Assembly: GCF_007290395.2 (NCBI RefSeq)
Contig: NZ_CP041656.2
Span: 6,448,001-6,512,000, forward strand
Reading direction: 5' to 3'
Origin: Bradyrhizobium cosmicum
GTDB taxonomy: Bacteria; Pseudomonadota; Alphaproteobacteria; Rhizobiales; Xanthobacteraceae
Length of the DNA: 64,000 bases
A model generated the notes under the pieces. The model was not told where the DNA came from. It searched no databases and saw nothing but the letters and a program-made list of their open reading frames with translations. The position numbers and the translations under genes are program-made. Below, piece by piece: positions 18,079 to 26,095 of the stretch; positions within the stretch are counted from its first letter, which is position 1; every line of letters begins with the position of its first letter.

Positions 18079-19464
18079 TCAAGTCAGTGGCCTGGGCAAT
18101 TCCCCGAGATCCCAGAACAGCCCGGCCATGATCGTCAAGGCCTCTTCGGTCAATGGCAGCAGGATGTGCTCATTGGGCGCATGCTGGGAGCAGCCGGGAT
18201 AGGAGTGCGGGACCCAGATCGTCGGCAGGCCCAGGATTTCGGAGAAAACGTCGTTGGGCAGCGAGCCGCCGAAATTCGGCAGCACCGCCGGCGGCTTGCC
18301 GGTGGTCTCCTGCACCGAGTTCGCCGCCCATTTGATCCACGGGCTGTCGAAATCGGTGCGCGAAGCCGCAAAGCTTTGCGCGGCCCGCACTTCGACCATC
18401 GGAAAACCCTTCTCGACCAGATGCGCACGAACGGCATCGACCAGGCCGTCGACCCTGGTGCCGACGACGAAACGCAGCTGCAGCACGGCATTGGCGTGAC
18501 CGGGAATGGCGTTGGCGGGCTTGTCGATATTGCCTGACGACATCGCCAGCACTTCGAGCGTGTTCCAGGCATAGAGTCGCTCGGCGGCCGACAGCCCTTC
18601 CTCGCCCCAGTTCTCCGCGAGCGCCGGCTCGTCCTCGGTCGGCACCACCTGCACGTCGGCAAGATAGCTGCGGATCTGATTGGTGAGCCGCGGCGGCTTC
18701 AGCGCATCGAGTTGCAGCCGGCCATGACCGTCGACCAACGCGGAAATGGCGTTGACCAGAATGGTCGCAGGGTTGGCGAGCACGCCGCCCCAATTTCCGG
18801 AATGATGGCCGCCATCGCGCAGATTGACGTCGAGATGGATGCGGATGCCGCCGCGGCAACCGAGGAAAAGGGTCGGGCGGTCGGCCGACAGACGCGGCCC
18901 GTCGGAGGCCATGAACAGGTCGGCCTTGAGCGCATCGCGATTGAGATCGCAGACCTTGCCGAGATCGGGCGAGCCGATCTCCTCGCCCATCTCGACGATG
19001 AACTTGGCGTTGAAGCCGAGCTTGCCGCCGCGGGCGTCGCGCACCGCGCGGAGCGCTGCCATGTTGATGCTGTGCTGACCCTTGTTGTCGGCAGTGCCGC
19101 GGCCGTAAAGCCGCGTGCCCGCAACTGTAGTGCGCCAGGGATCGCGGCCGTCGCGCCACTCGCCTTCCATGCCGTCGACGACGTCGCCATGGCCGTAGAT
19201 CAATACGGTCGGCGCCGTCTCACTCTCGTGATGCTCGGCCAGCAGGAATGGTGCCTTGCCGCTGGGAGATTCGACGATGCGGCTGGTAAAATCCAGCGCC
19301 GCGAAGGCGGGCACCATCTCCTGTTCCAGATAGCCGCGCAGCTCCGCGCCGCGCGACGGATTCTGGCTCTCGGTCCGATAAGCGACGCGGCGGTCGAGTT
19401 CGGTGAGGAACGCGCCGGATTTGAAATCCTCACGGGCGCGGGAGATGGCGTCGGCTCTGGTCAT
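18079..19464 (-). CDS. M20 family metallopeptidase (dipeptidase/ArgE-type)
   Basis: The 461-residue protein is an M20 zinc peptidase or deacylase with a dimerisation domain inserted (about residues 205-330). Zinc-site motifs are YGHGDVVDG (His and catalytic Asp), YGRGTADNKGQ (bridging Asp) and EMGEEIGSP (general-base Glu). The frame stays open to 19722, but the ATG at 19464 gives the family N-terminus MTRADAISRARED. It is divergent from an LLM monooxygenase, with 293 bases between starts that contain a strong palindrome at 19659. Substrate may be a dipeptide or an N-acylated compound. Confidence 0.9.
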   Translation of the reverse strand: MTRADAISRAREDFKSGAFLTELDRRVAYRTESQNPSRGAELRGYLEQEMVPAFAALDFTSRIVESPSGKAPFLLAEHHESETAPTVLIYGHGDVVDGMEGEWRDGRDPWRTTVAGTRLYGRGTADNKGQHSINMAALRAVRDARGGKLGFNAKFIVEMGEEIGSPDLGKVCDLNRDALKADLFMASDGPRLSADRPTLFLGCRGGIRIHLDVNLRDGGHHSGNWGGVLANPATILVNAISALVDGHGRLQLDALKPPRLTNQIRSYLADVQVVPTEDEPALAENWGEEGLSAAERLYAWNTLEVLAMSSGNIDKPANAIPGHANAVLQLRFVVGTRVDGLVDAVRAHLVEKGFPMVEVRAAQSFAASRTDFDSPWIKWAANSVQETTGKPPAVLPNFGGSLPNDVFSEILGLPTIWVPHSYPGCSQHAPNEHILLPLTEEALTIMAGLFWDLGELPRPLT

Positions 19465-19658
19465 GATTTGCTTTTCGGACTTCGAGGCGAAGGACCCTAC
19501 CCGAGATAGGGGGGCCTTCGAAAGTGGTGGGGACCTGGATTGTTCTTGTAGTTCTCTTGTACTTCTCTTGGGATTTCGTTCTTGCTCGCTTGAGATTGAC
19601 TTGCCATGGGCAGCAGTGCTGCTGATTTCGGCCTTGCCAAGCGCAAGTCTTTCCATTT

Positions 19659-19679
19659 TTGGCCCTTGCCAAGGGCCAA
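19659..19679. promoter_or_regulatory. candidate operator: TTGGCCCTT-GCC-AAGGGCCAA
   Basis: A perfect inverted repeat with 9-bp arms (19659-19667 and 19671-19679) lies in the divergent gap between the M20 peptidase (start 19464) and LLM monooxygenase (start 19758) genes, 79 bases before the latter. The symmetry and location suggest a dimeric repressor site; the regulator is not adjacent. Confidence 0.4.
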
Positions 19680-19757
19680 TTATATGCAAGAACTTCGCCA
19701 AGTTTGGGCGCACATCTATCACTCGAAAGGCGCTCAGTACAGCGTGCCGGGGGACCT

Positions 19758-21137
19758 ATGGCCAAGCAGATCAGGCTCAACGCCTTTGCGATGAATTGCG
19801 TCGCGCACCAGTCACCGGGCCTGTGGACCCATCCGCGCGACCGCACCGCCAATTATAACCGCCTGCCCTACTGGATCGACCTTGCCAAAACGCTGGAGCG
19901 CGGCCGCTTCGACGGACTGTTCCTGGCCGACGTGCTCGGCGTCTACGACGTCTATGGCAACAGCCCTGACGCAGCCCTGCGCAATGCAGCGCAGTCGCCA
20001 TCGAACGACCCGTTGCTGCTGCTCTCGGCGATGGCGGCGGTGACGCAGAATCTCGGCTTCGGCGTCACCAGCAATCTCTCGTTCGAGCCGCCCTACCCGT
20101 TCGCGCGGCGGATGTCGACGCTCGATCATCTCACCGAGGGACGGATCGGCTGGAACGTCGTCACCGGCTATCTCGACAGCGCCGCGCGCGGCGCCGGCAG
20201 GGACAAGCAGACCGGGCATGACGACCGCTACGACATCGCCGACGAATACATGGAGGTCGTCTACAAGCTCTGGGAAGGAAGCTGGGAGGACGATGCGGTG
20301 CTGCGCGACCGGGCGCGCGGCATCTTCACCGATCCCAGCAAGGTTCATCGCGTCAATCATGAAGGTGCGAACTATCGCATCAACAACACCATTCATCTCA
20401 GCGAGCCGTCACCGCAGCGCACGCCCGTGCTGTACCAGGCCGGCACCTCGCCGCGCGGCCGGCAGTTCGCGGCCAAGCACGCCGAATGCGTGTTCATGTC
20501 GGGACCGTCGGCCAAGATCATCGGGCCGCGCGTCTCCGCGATCCGCCAGGAAGCAGCCGCGATCGGCCGCAACCCGGCGGAAATCCTGATGTTCAACATG
20601 ATGACGATCATCCTCGGCAACACCGAAGCCGAAGCGGCGGCCAAGTATGCCGATTACCGGTCGCATATCAGCCCGGAAGGCGCGCTCGCCCTGATGTCGG
20701 GATGGACCGGCATCGACTTCTCCGGCTACGAGCTCGACCAGCAGGTCCGTCACGTCCAGAACGATGCCGGCCGCAGCGCTCTCGACAACGTCACCCGCGG
20801 CGACCCCGACCGCGTCTGGACCGTGCGCGACGTCATCGAACATGTCGGCATCGGCGGCGCCGGCCCCGTCGTGGTCGGCACACCCGAAAGCGTCGCCGAC
20901 AAGATCGAAGACTGGTTCGAGAAGACCGACGTCGACGGCCTCAACGTCGCGTTTGCGATCTCGCCCGGCGATTTCGAGGACATTGCCGACATGCTGGTGC
21001 CGGAGCTGACGAAGCGCGGGCGCTACAAGCCGGAATATGCAAAAGGCACGTTGCGGGAGAAGCTGTTCGGCGACGGCCGCGCGCGGCTGGACGCGCCGCA
21101 TCCGGCGGCGGGGTATCGGGTGGGGAAGAAGGGGTAG
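19758..21137 (+). CDS. LLM class flavin-dependent monooxygenase, NtaA/SnaA/DmoA type
   Basis: The 459-residue protein is a second NtaA-like reduced-flavin monooxygenase in the window. Marks are ARRMSTLDHLTEGRIGWNVV (about residues 115-134), the NPAEILMFNMMTIILG core and the C-terminal DGLNVAFAISPGDFEDIADM and PELTKRGRYK. The frame is open another 33 codons upstream, but the ATG at 19758 after GGGGGACCT starts MAKQIRLNAFAMN, the usual family start. Divergent from the M20 peptidase, it may act in degradation of the same peptide-like or organosulfur or amine compound; the substrate is unknown. Confidence 0.9.
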   Translation: MAKQIRLNAFAMNCVAHQSPGLWTHPRDRTANYNRLPYWIDLAKTLERGRFDGLFLADVLGVYDVYGNSPDAALRNAAQSPSNDPLLLLSAMAAVTQNLGFGVTSNLSFEPPYPFARRMSTLDHLTEGRIGWNVVTGYLDSAARGAGRDKQTGHDDRYDIADEYMEVVYKLWEGSWEDDAVLRDRARGIFTDPSKVHRVNHEGANYRINNTIHLSEPSPQRTPVLYQAGTSPRGRQFAAKHAECVFMSGPSAKIIGPRVSAIRQEAAAIGRNPAEILMFNMMTIILGNTEAEAAAKYADYRSHISPEGALALMSGWTGIDFSGYELDQQVRHVQNDAGRSALDNVTRGDPDRVWTVRDVIEHVGIGGAGPVVVGTPESVADKIEDWFEKTDVDGLNVAFAISPGDFEDIADMLVPELTKRGRYKPEYAKGTLREKLFGDGRARLDAPHPAAGYRVGKKG

Positions 21138-21157
21138 GAGCGCGCCACACATTCGGT

Positions 21158-21284
21158 GTCGTCCCGGCGAACGCCGGGACCCATAACCCCAGGGAGCAGT
21201 TTGACAGAGGCTGGTCGTTCGGGTCTACCACCATCCGCAATCGATAGATCACGCGGTATGGGTTCCGGCGTTCGCCGGAACGAC
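21158..21284. repeat. palindromic intergenic element with compensatory arms
   Basis: Arms 21158-21185 and 21257-21284 are inverted copies matching 26 of 28. Each arm is itself a hairpin around GGCGAACGCC; the two differences (C/T at arm position 6 and G/A at position 21) pair with each other, preserving the stem. It lies between convergent genes. Confidence 0.65.
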
Positions 21285-21291
21285 AGCGGAG

Positions 21292-22953
21292 CTACACCTT
21301 CCCGTCCACCATCACCTCAATCAGCTTCGTCCCCGGACGATTGAACGCCGCAGCCAGCGTTGCTTTCAGCTCGCGGGGATCGCTCACCTTGATCGCCTCG
21401 CAGCCCAGCGCCCTCGCCACACCGGCGAAATCCACCGGTGGATCCGCGAAATCCATGCCGACGTAATTATCATCGCCATGGAAGGCGAGCAGGCGCTGCT
21501 TGATGATGCGGTAGCCGCCATTGTTGGCGATGACGACGTTGAGCGGCAGCTTGTGATGCGCCGCGGTCCACAGCGACTGGATCGAATACATCGCGCTGCC
21601 ATCGCCGGAGAAGCACACGACGGGACGATCCGGATTGGCAATGCTGGCGCCGACCGAGGCCGGCAGTCCCCATCCAATGCCGCCGGAGGCGAGGCCGTGA
21701 TAGCCGTAGCGGTCGCGATGCGGACGCAGCGCCGCGATCTGACGGCTCGAGGTGAGGCCTTCGTCGACCAGGATGGCGTTGTCAGGCATCGCCTCGACCA
21801 TTTGCAGCACCAGATGGTCGGGATCGATGGGGCTGCGGCCAGCGCTCTTGCCGATCTGCTCGACCAGCGCGGCGCGCCGCGCGGTCCAGTTCTGCGGCGC
21901 CAGCTCGGCGAGGCGCTGCCTGGCGCGGCTCGCCAGCGTCGCGCCGCCCATCTCCTTGAGCATCGGGATCAGCGCGCGCAGCGTTTCCTTCAAATCCGCC
22001 TTCAGCGCGATCTCGGCTCCGTAGTTCTTGGCGATTTCCCAATCGACGAGGCCGATCTGCACGATGCCGAGGCCGTCGGGCAGCGCATCGACCTCGCTAT
22101 AGACCGACATCCGCAGGGGGTCGCCGCCAAGCGCAATCAACAGATCGTAAGGCGCAAGCGTATCGCGCGCGACCTTCTGCACGCGCGCGAGCGTTCCGAC
22201 GAAGCTCGGGCTTTCGGAAAGGAAATGCGAGCCATAGGGCGTCGAGGATTGGTAGGCCGCCGCGCCAAGCAGCTCGGCGAGTTCGGCGGCCTCTTTCAGC
22301 GCATCGCTCTTGACCACCTCGTCCATGGTGACGATTACGGGGCGTTCGGCCTTGAGCAAGCGCGCGGCCAACGCTTTCAACGCCTCATCGGATGGCTTGG
22401 TACGGGCGTCGATGCGGGTGGAGCGGCCGAGATCGATGCCGGCCTCGCTGTTGAGGATGTCGCCGGGCAGCGAGATGAACACCGGCCCGGTCGGCGGCGT
22501 CATCGCGACCTTGGCGGCGCGGCGCACGATGCGCGGCAGATCCTCCAGCCGCGTCACCTCGACCGCCCATTTCACCAGCGGCTCGGCCATGCGCACCAAG
22601 GGGCCGTACAGCACCGGCTCCATCAGGCCGTGGCCCTGCTCCTGCTGGCCGGCGGTCAGGATCATCGGCGTACCTGTGAACTGGGCATTGTAGAGCGAGC
22701 CCATCGCGTTGCCGAGGCCGGGGGCGACATGGACGTTGCAGGCGACAAGCTTTCCCGAGGCACGGCTGTAGCCGTCGGCGATCGCGACCACCAAGCTCTC
22801 CTGCATCGCCATCACATAGGTGAGATCAGGATGATCCTTCAGCGCATGCATGATCGGCAATTCGGTGGTGCCGGGGTTGCCGAACAGGTGCGTGATGCCC
22901 TCGTCCTTGAGCAGCGCGAGAAAGGCGGAGCGGCCAGTAATCTTGTTCTTCAT
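21292..22953 (-). CDS. TPP-dependent benzoylformate decarboxylase-like enzyme
   Basis: The 553-residue protein is a thiamine-diphosphate enzyme with the usual three domains: PYR (residues 1-180, Glu in NPGTTELP), a middle domain, and PP (about 360-550, GDGSAMYSIQSLW with the NNGGY Mg/TPP motif). NVHVAPGLGNAMG aligns with the His70 region of benzoylformate decarboxylase, and NPGTTE replaces its NPGSNE, so Ser26 would be Thr. It most resembles that decarboxylase subgroup, although acetolactate-synthase-like annotation is common. The genomic neighbours (LLM enzyme, OYE, aldehyde dehydrogenase) fit aromatic or 2-ketoacid catabolism. Confidence 0.85.
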   Translation of the reverse strand: MKNKITGRSAFLALLKDEGITHLFGNPGTTELPIMHALKDHPDLTYVMAMQESLVVAIADGYSRASGKLVACNVHVAPGLGNAMGSLYNAQFTGTPMILTAGQQEQGHGLMEPVLYGPLVRMAEPLVKWAVEVTRLEDLPRIVRRAAKVAMTPPTGPVFISLPGDILNSEAGIDLGRSTRIDARTKPSDEALKALAARLLKAERPVIVTMDEVVKSDALKEAAELAELLGAAAYQSSTPYGSHFLSESPSFVGTLARVQKVARDTLAPYDLLIALGGDPLRMSVYSEVDALPDGLGIVQIGLVDWEIAKNYGAEIALKADLKETLRALIPMLKEMGGATLASRARQRLAELAPQNWTARRAALVEQIGKSAGRSPIDPDHLVLQMVEAMPDNAILVDEGLTSSRQIAALRPHRDRYGYHGLASGGIGWGLPASVGASIANPDRPVVCFSGDGSAMYSIQSLWTAAHHKLPLNVVIANNGGYRIIKQRLLAFHGDDNYVGMDFADPPVDFAGVARALGCEAIKVSDPRELKATLAAAFNRPGTKLIEVMVDGKV

Positions 22954-23059
22954 GTTTCCTCCAGGAGCGGACGTTGCCGCAAGGACGGATCACATGATGG
23001 CCGAAGTTGCGGGAGGCGCGCAAGGAAGCACGGTCATGGCTGCGTTGCGCGGGCGCGAG

Positions 23060-23560
23060 CTACATCTCTTCCCGCCCCAGTTCGAACGGATCCTCACCGC
23101 TCACCCGCTTCTTTTTCGAGCGTTGCCAGACCACGCCGGGAAAGCCTTTCAGCGGCACCAGCGGCTCGCCGGTATAGGCCCATTCCTGCAGCTCTTCGAT
23201 CCCGATGTGATAGAGCGGCTGGCGGCCGGTCCGCTCGTTGAAGAGCGCGCGCGGGATGTTGACCATGTGCGGGCCGCGCGGGCGCTCATAGGCGATCGGC
23301 GTGCCGCAATGCGAGCAGAAACTGCGCGCGGTCCTGGTGGATTTGTCCTCGTAGCGGATCAGCGCGGTCTTGCCGGATGTGATGCGAAAGCGCTTCTTCC
23401 AACTGCCGACATAGGTCGCGTAAGCCGCGCCATGGGCGCGGCGGCTGGCGGCCGAGTGATCATGCCAGGCCCAGCGCGCGGGAACATCGATCTCGAAGGT
23501 GATCTTGCCGCAGAGGCATTGGCCGGTGGCAACACCTGCGGCGGCTGCGGCTTTGGCCAT
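23060..23560 (-). CDS. GFA-fold zinc protein with altered second zinc site
   Basis: The 166-residue protein matches the GFA/CENP-V family of zinc proteins. It keeps the structural site Cys-Leu-Cys-Gly near the N-terminus and CSHCGTPIAYERP. The middle Cys-x-Cys-x2-Cys cluster that normally forms the catalytic zinc site is missing, replaced by WHDHSAASRRAHGAAYATYV. The start at 23560 follows GGAGATACCTATC; the ATG 21 bases upstream has no ribosome site. Activity as a formaldehyde-glutathione enzyme is therefore doubtful. Confidence 0.82.
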   Translation of the reverse strand: MAKAAAAAGVATGQCLCGKITFEIDVPARWAWHDHSAASRRAHGAAYATYVGSWKKRFRITSGKTALIRYEDKSTRTARSFCSHCGTPIAYERPRGPHMVNIPRALFNERTGRQPLYHIGIEELQEWAYTGEPLVPLKGFPGVVWQRSKKKRVSGEDPFELGREEM

Positions 23561-23626
23561 GATAGGTATCTCCGTCGTCATTGCGGGCGGAGTTTGTGGT
23601 GCGGTCGCGCAACAAATCAAGCTCGG

Positions 23627-23729
23627 CATTCCGGGGCGATGCGAAGCATCGAGCCCGGAATCCATTTCACCTCAAAACGTGCAGCCCGGTGGATTCCGGG
23701 CTCGCGACTTCGTCGCGCCCCTGAATGAC
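23627..23729. repeat. dispersed palindromic element, same family as 14652-14753
   Basis: CATTCCGGGGCGATGCGAAG begins the left arm; its inverted partner ends CCCCTGAATGAC at 23729. The inner halves GAGCCCGGAATCCAT and ATGGATTCCGGGCTC are exact inverted copies. The length (about 103 bases) and motifs match the element at 14652. Confidence 0.65.
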
Positions 23730-23739
23730 AAGAGAGCGC

Positions 23740-24867
23740 CTACGCCGGCGTCAGCTCGTCATACACGGGATAATCCGTGTACCCTTTTTCCTCGCCGCCA
23801 TAGAATGTCGCGCGATTGTAGGGCGTAATCGGATAGTCGTGCTCCAGCCGCCGCGGCAAATCGGGGTTGGAGATGAAGATACGGCCGAAGGCGATGATGT
23901 CGGCGTGACCGTCGGCGATCGCGGCATTCGCGGTCTCGCCGGTGAAACCGCCGGCCGTCATCAGCACGCCGCTGTAGAGCGGGCGAAACAGCACCATTGC
24001 GGAGGGCACATTATCCCAGTGGACGTCGGCACGGCCGGCGCCGCTGGAGCGCGGCTCGATGAAATGGAGATAGGCGAGACCGAGCTTGTCGAGGGCTTTC
24101 ACCACATGGGTGTAGAGCGGCATCGGATCGGGCTCGCCGGAATCATTGGCAATGCCGTGCGGCGACAGGCGCACACCGACGCGATTGGCACCCCAGACGT
24201 CGATCGCGGCCTGCGTGACCTCCAGCAGCAACCGCGTGCGATTCTCGATCGAACCACCATATTGATCGGTGCGCTGATTGCTGCGCGACTGCAGGAACTG
24301 CTCGAGCAGATAGCCATTGGCGCCGTGGATCTCGACGCCGTCGAAGCCGGCAGCGAGCGCGTTCTTCGCGCCTTGCCTGAAGGCTTCGACGACACCCTTG
24401 ACCTCATCGGTCTCCAGCGCGCGCGGCGTCTCGTAATCGGCGATCTTGCCGTCGGCGGTCATCGCCTTCATGCCTTCGGCCTTGATCGCAATCGCCGAGG
24501 CCGACACCGGCGGCTGGCCGCCATGATAGGACGAATGCGAGACGCGGCCGACATGCCAGAGCTGGAGGAAGATAATGCCGCCCTTGGCGTGCACGGCATC
24601 CGTCACCTTGCGCCAGCCGGCGATCTGCGCCTCCGAATAGATGCCCGGCGTCGCCGGATTGCCGCGGCCGTGCGAGACCACCGGCGAAGCTTCGGCAATG
24701 AGCAAACCGCCCTTTGTCGCACGCTGGCCGTAATATTCGGCATTGAGCGGCCGCGGCGAGAAGCTTTCGCGTTCGGCGCGCATGCGCGTCAGCGGCGCCA
24801 ATGCGACCCGGTGCGCGAGCTTGTACGGACCGACCTGCAACGGTTTGAACAACGCCTCGAATTTCAT
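23740..24867 (-). CDS. Old Yellow Enzyme-type alkene reductase (NemA-like)
   Basis: The 375-residue FMN enzyme reduces activated C=C bonds, nitro groups or N-ethylmaleimide with NADPH. It shows the N-terminal FKPLQVGPYKLAHRVALAPL, the FLQLWHVGRVSH segment, the active-site HGANGYLLEQF (His/Asn pair that binds the substrate carbonyl) and the RVGVRLSPHG block. Length and order match NemA and related xenobiotic reductases. It is monocistronic as far as can be seen; no TetR (nemR-like) gene is adjacent. Confidence 0.93.
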   Translation of the reverse strand: MKFEALFKPLQVGPYKLAHRVALAPLTRMRAERESFSPRPLNAEYYGQRATKGGLLIAEASPVVSHGRGNPATPGIYSEAQIAGWRKVTDAVHAKGGIIFLQLWHVGRVSHSSYHGGQPPVSASAIAIKAEGMKAMTADGKIADYETPRALETDEVKGVVEAFRQGAKNALAAGFDGVEIHGANGYLLEQFLQSRSNQRTDQYGGSIENRTRLLLEVTQAAIDVWGANRVGVRLSPHGIANDSGEPDPMPLYTHVVKALDKLGLAYLHFIEPRSSGAGRADVHWDNVPSAMVLFRPLYSGVLMTAGGFTGETANAAIADGHADIIAFGRIFISNPDLPRRLEHDYPITPYNRATFYGGEEKGYTDYPVYDELTPA

Positions 24868-24972
24868 GTGATCCCCGGATGATCGATGAGAGGACGGGGA
24901 TCATATGAGAAAGGGTGGCGGCCCGGAAGCCGCTTGGGTGGATGGCAGGCCAGCCGAAGATGCGGCAGAAGC

Positions 24973-25001
24973 AAAAAGCCCCGGGCCGGGGCCCGGGGCT
25001 T
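24973..25001 (-). terminator. Rho-independent terminator of the porin-like gene
   Basis: On the minus strand AGCCCCGGG (24992-25000 as CCCGGGGCT on plus) pairs with its partner at 24977-24985 around a 6-base loop and is followed by TTTTT. It lies 23 bases after the stop of the outer-membrane protein gene. Confidence 0.8.
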
Positions 25002-25023
25002 GCTGTCCGTCCGGAACGGCGGA

Positions 25024-25911
25024 TCAGTATTTCGCGACGACCGGGCCCGAGCCGAACTTGTAGTTCAGGCCGACCCGGGCGATGTGGCCGGTGAAATCCG
25101 CGGTTGCGTCGAAGCCGCGCGCGGGGCCCGGAGTGAACGGGAACAGCGGATTGAAGAACGTGTATTTCTCGCTGCCGAGATCATAATAGAGATATTCGAG
25201 CTTGACGCTCCAGTTCGACGAAAAACGGTACTCGCCGCCACCGCCGACCGCCCAGCCGACGCGCCAGCTTTCCGACGTCGCCGCGCCGCAGATCACGTTG
25301 AGGCAGGGCGTGCCGGCCGCGAGCGTGGGATCCACGATCGACGTCGACGCCTTGACATGCCCATAGGCAAGACCGCCGGTCGCATAAAGCATCCAGTCGG
25401 GCGTGACGGTGACGCCGATCCGGCCGCGCACGGTTCCCAGCCAGTCGACCTTCTGCTCCTGCGTGGTCGTGATGTCCGGGAAAACCGGCAGGGTCCGGGA
25501 AACCGTCGAGCTGCCCTTGATGCCGGCGGCCGCGATATCGGCTTCGACGCCCCACACCAGGGGGCCGGTCTGCACGTTGTAGCCGGCCTGCACGCCGCCC
25601 AGCACGCCGCGCGGATTTGTTGCCAGTGACGGCGGGACAAGGCCGCCGGCCAGGGCCACATCGAGCACGCCCGCGGTAAAAACCGGATCGTGCGGCGCGA
25701 GCTGGATCGCATCATCGCTCCAGCCATATCCGACGTTCACGCCGGCGTAAAAGCCCGACCAGTTGTACGCGACGGGCAATTGCGGCGCCTTGTAGAGCGG
25801 CGCACGTGCGGCGATATCGGCTGCGGCCGCGGGCTGCGCCGAGGCGACGCCCAAAGCGACAAACACGATCGAAGCGAAACGGAGCATTCTCGATATCCCA
25901 ACGCCGAACAT
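25024..25911 (-). CDS. outer membrane beta-barrel protein (Omp31/Omp25-like)
   Basis: The 295-residue protein has a signal peptide (LRFASIVFVALGVASAQPAAA), then the Rhizobiales surface-barrel pattern: YNWSGFYAGVNVGYGW, GGVQAGYNVQTGPLVWGVE, GRIGVTVTPDWMLYATGGLAYG, and terminal KFGSGPVVAKY with an aromatic C-terminus. This family of 8-stranded OmpA-like barrels is abundant in Brucella and Bradyrhizobium outer membranes. The start may be the ATG at 25911 or the internal ATG at 25887, which begins directly with the signal peptide. A terminator follows the gene. Confidence 0.88.
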   Translation of the reverse strand: MFGVGISRMLRFASIVFVALGVASAQPAAAADIAARAPLYKAPQLPVAYNWSGFYAGVNVGYGWSDDAIQLAPHDPVFTAGVLDVALAGGLVPPSLATNPRGVLGGVQAGYNVQTGPLVWGVEADIAAAGIKGSSTVSRTLPVFPDITTTQEQKVDWLGTVRGRIGVTVTPDWMLYATGGLAYGHVKASTSIVDPTLAAGTPCLNVICGAATSESWRVGWAVGGGGEYRFSSNWSVKLEYLYYDLGSEKYTFFNPLFPFTPGPARGFDATADFTGHIARVGLNYKFGSGPVVAKY

Positions 25912-26095
25912 GACGTTGACCAGCAGTAACGGGCCAACCTTCGAAATGGGATAACAATCCTTGCGAGATCGCAGGCACGAGGTCGTTTCAAAAACGCGTG
26001 TAGCGTCCAGGCAACAATTTCAGGTCGTCGCAAGCAGTCTCTGTCGCTGCAAGCAAGATCATCCACTGAAACCCGGACGCGACGGCAGAAACGCC

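Noticed and set aside
19465..19722. N-terminal extension of the M20 peptidase
   Set aside because: Crosses the divergent promoter and contains the palindrome at 19659; the family start is at 19464.
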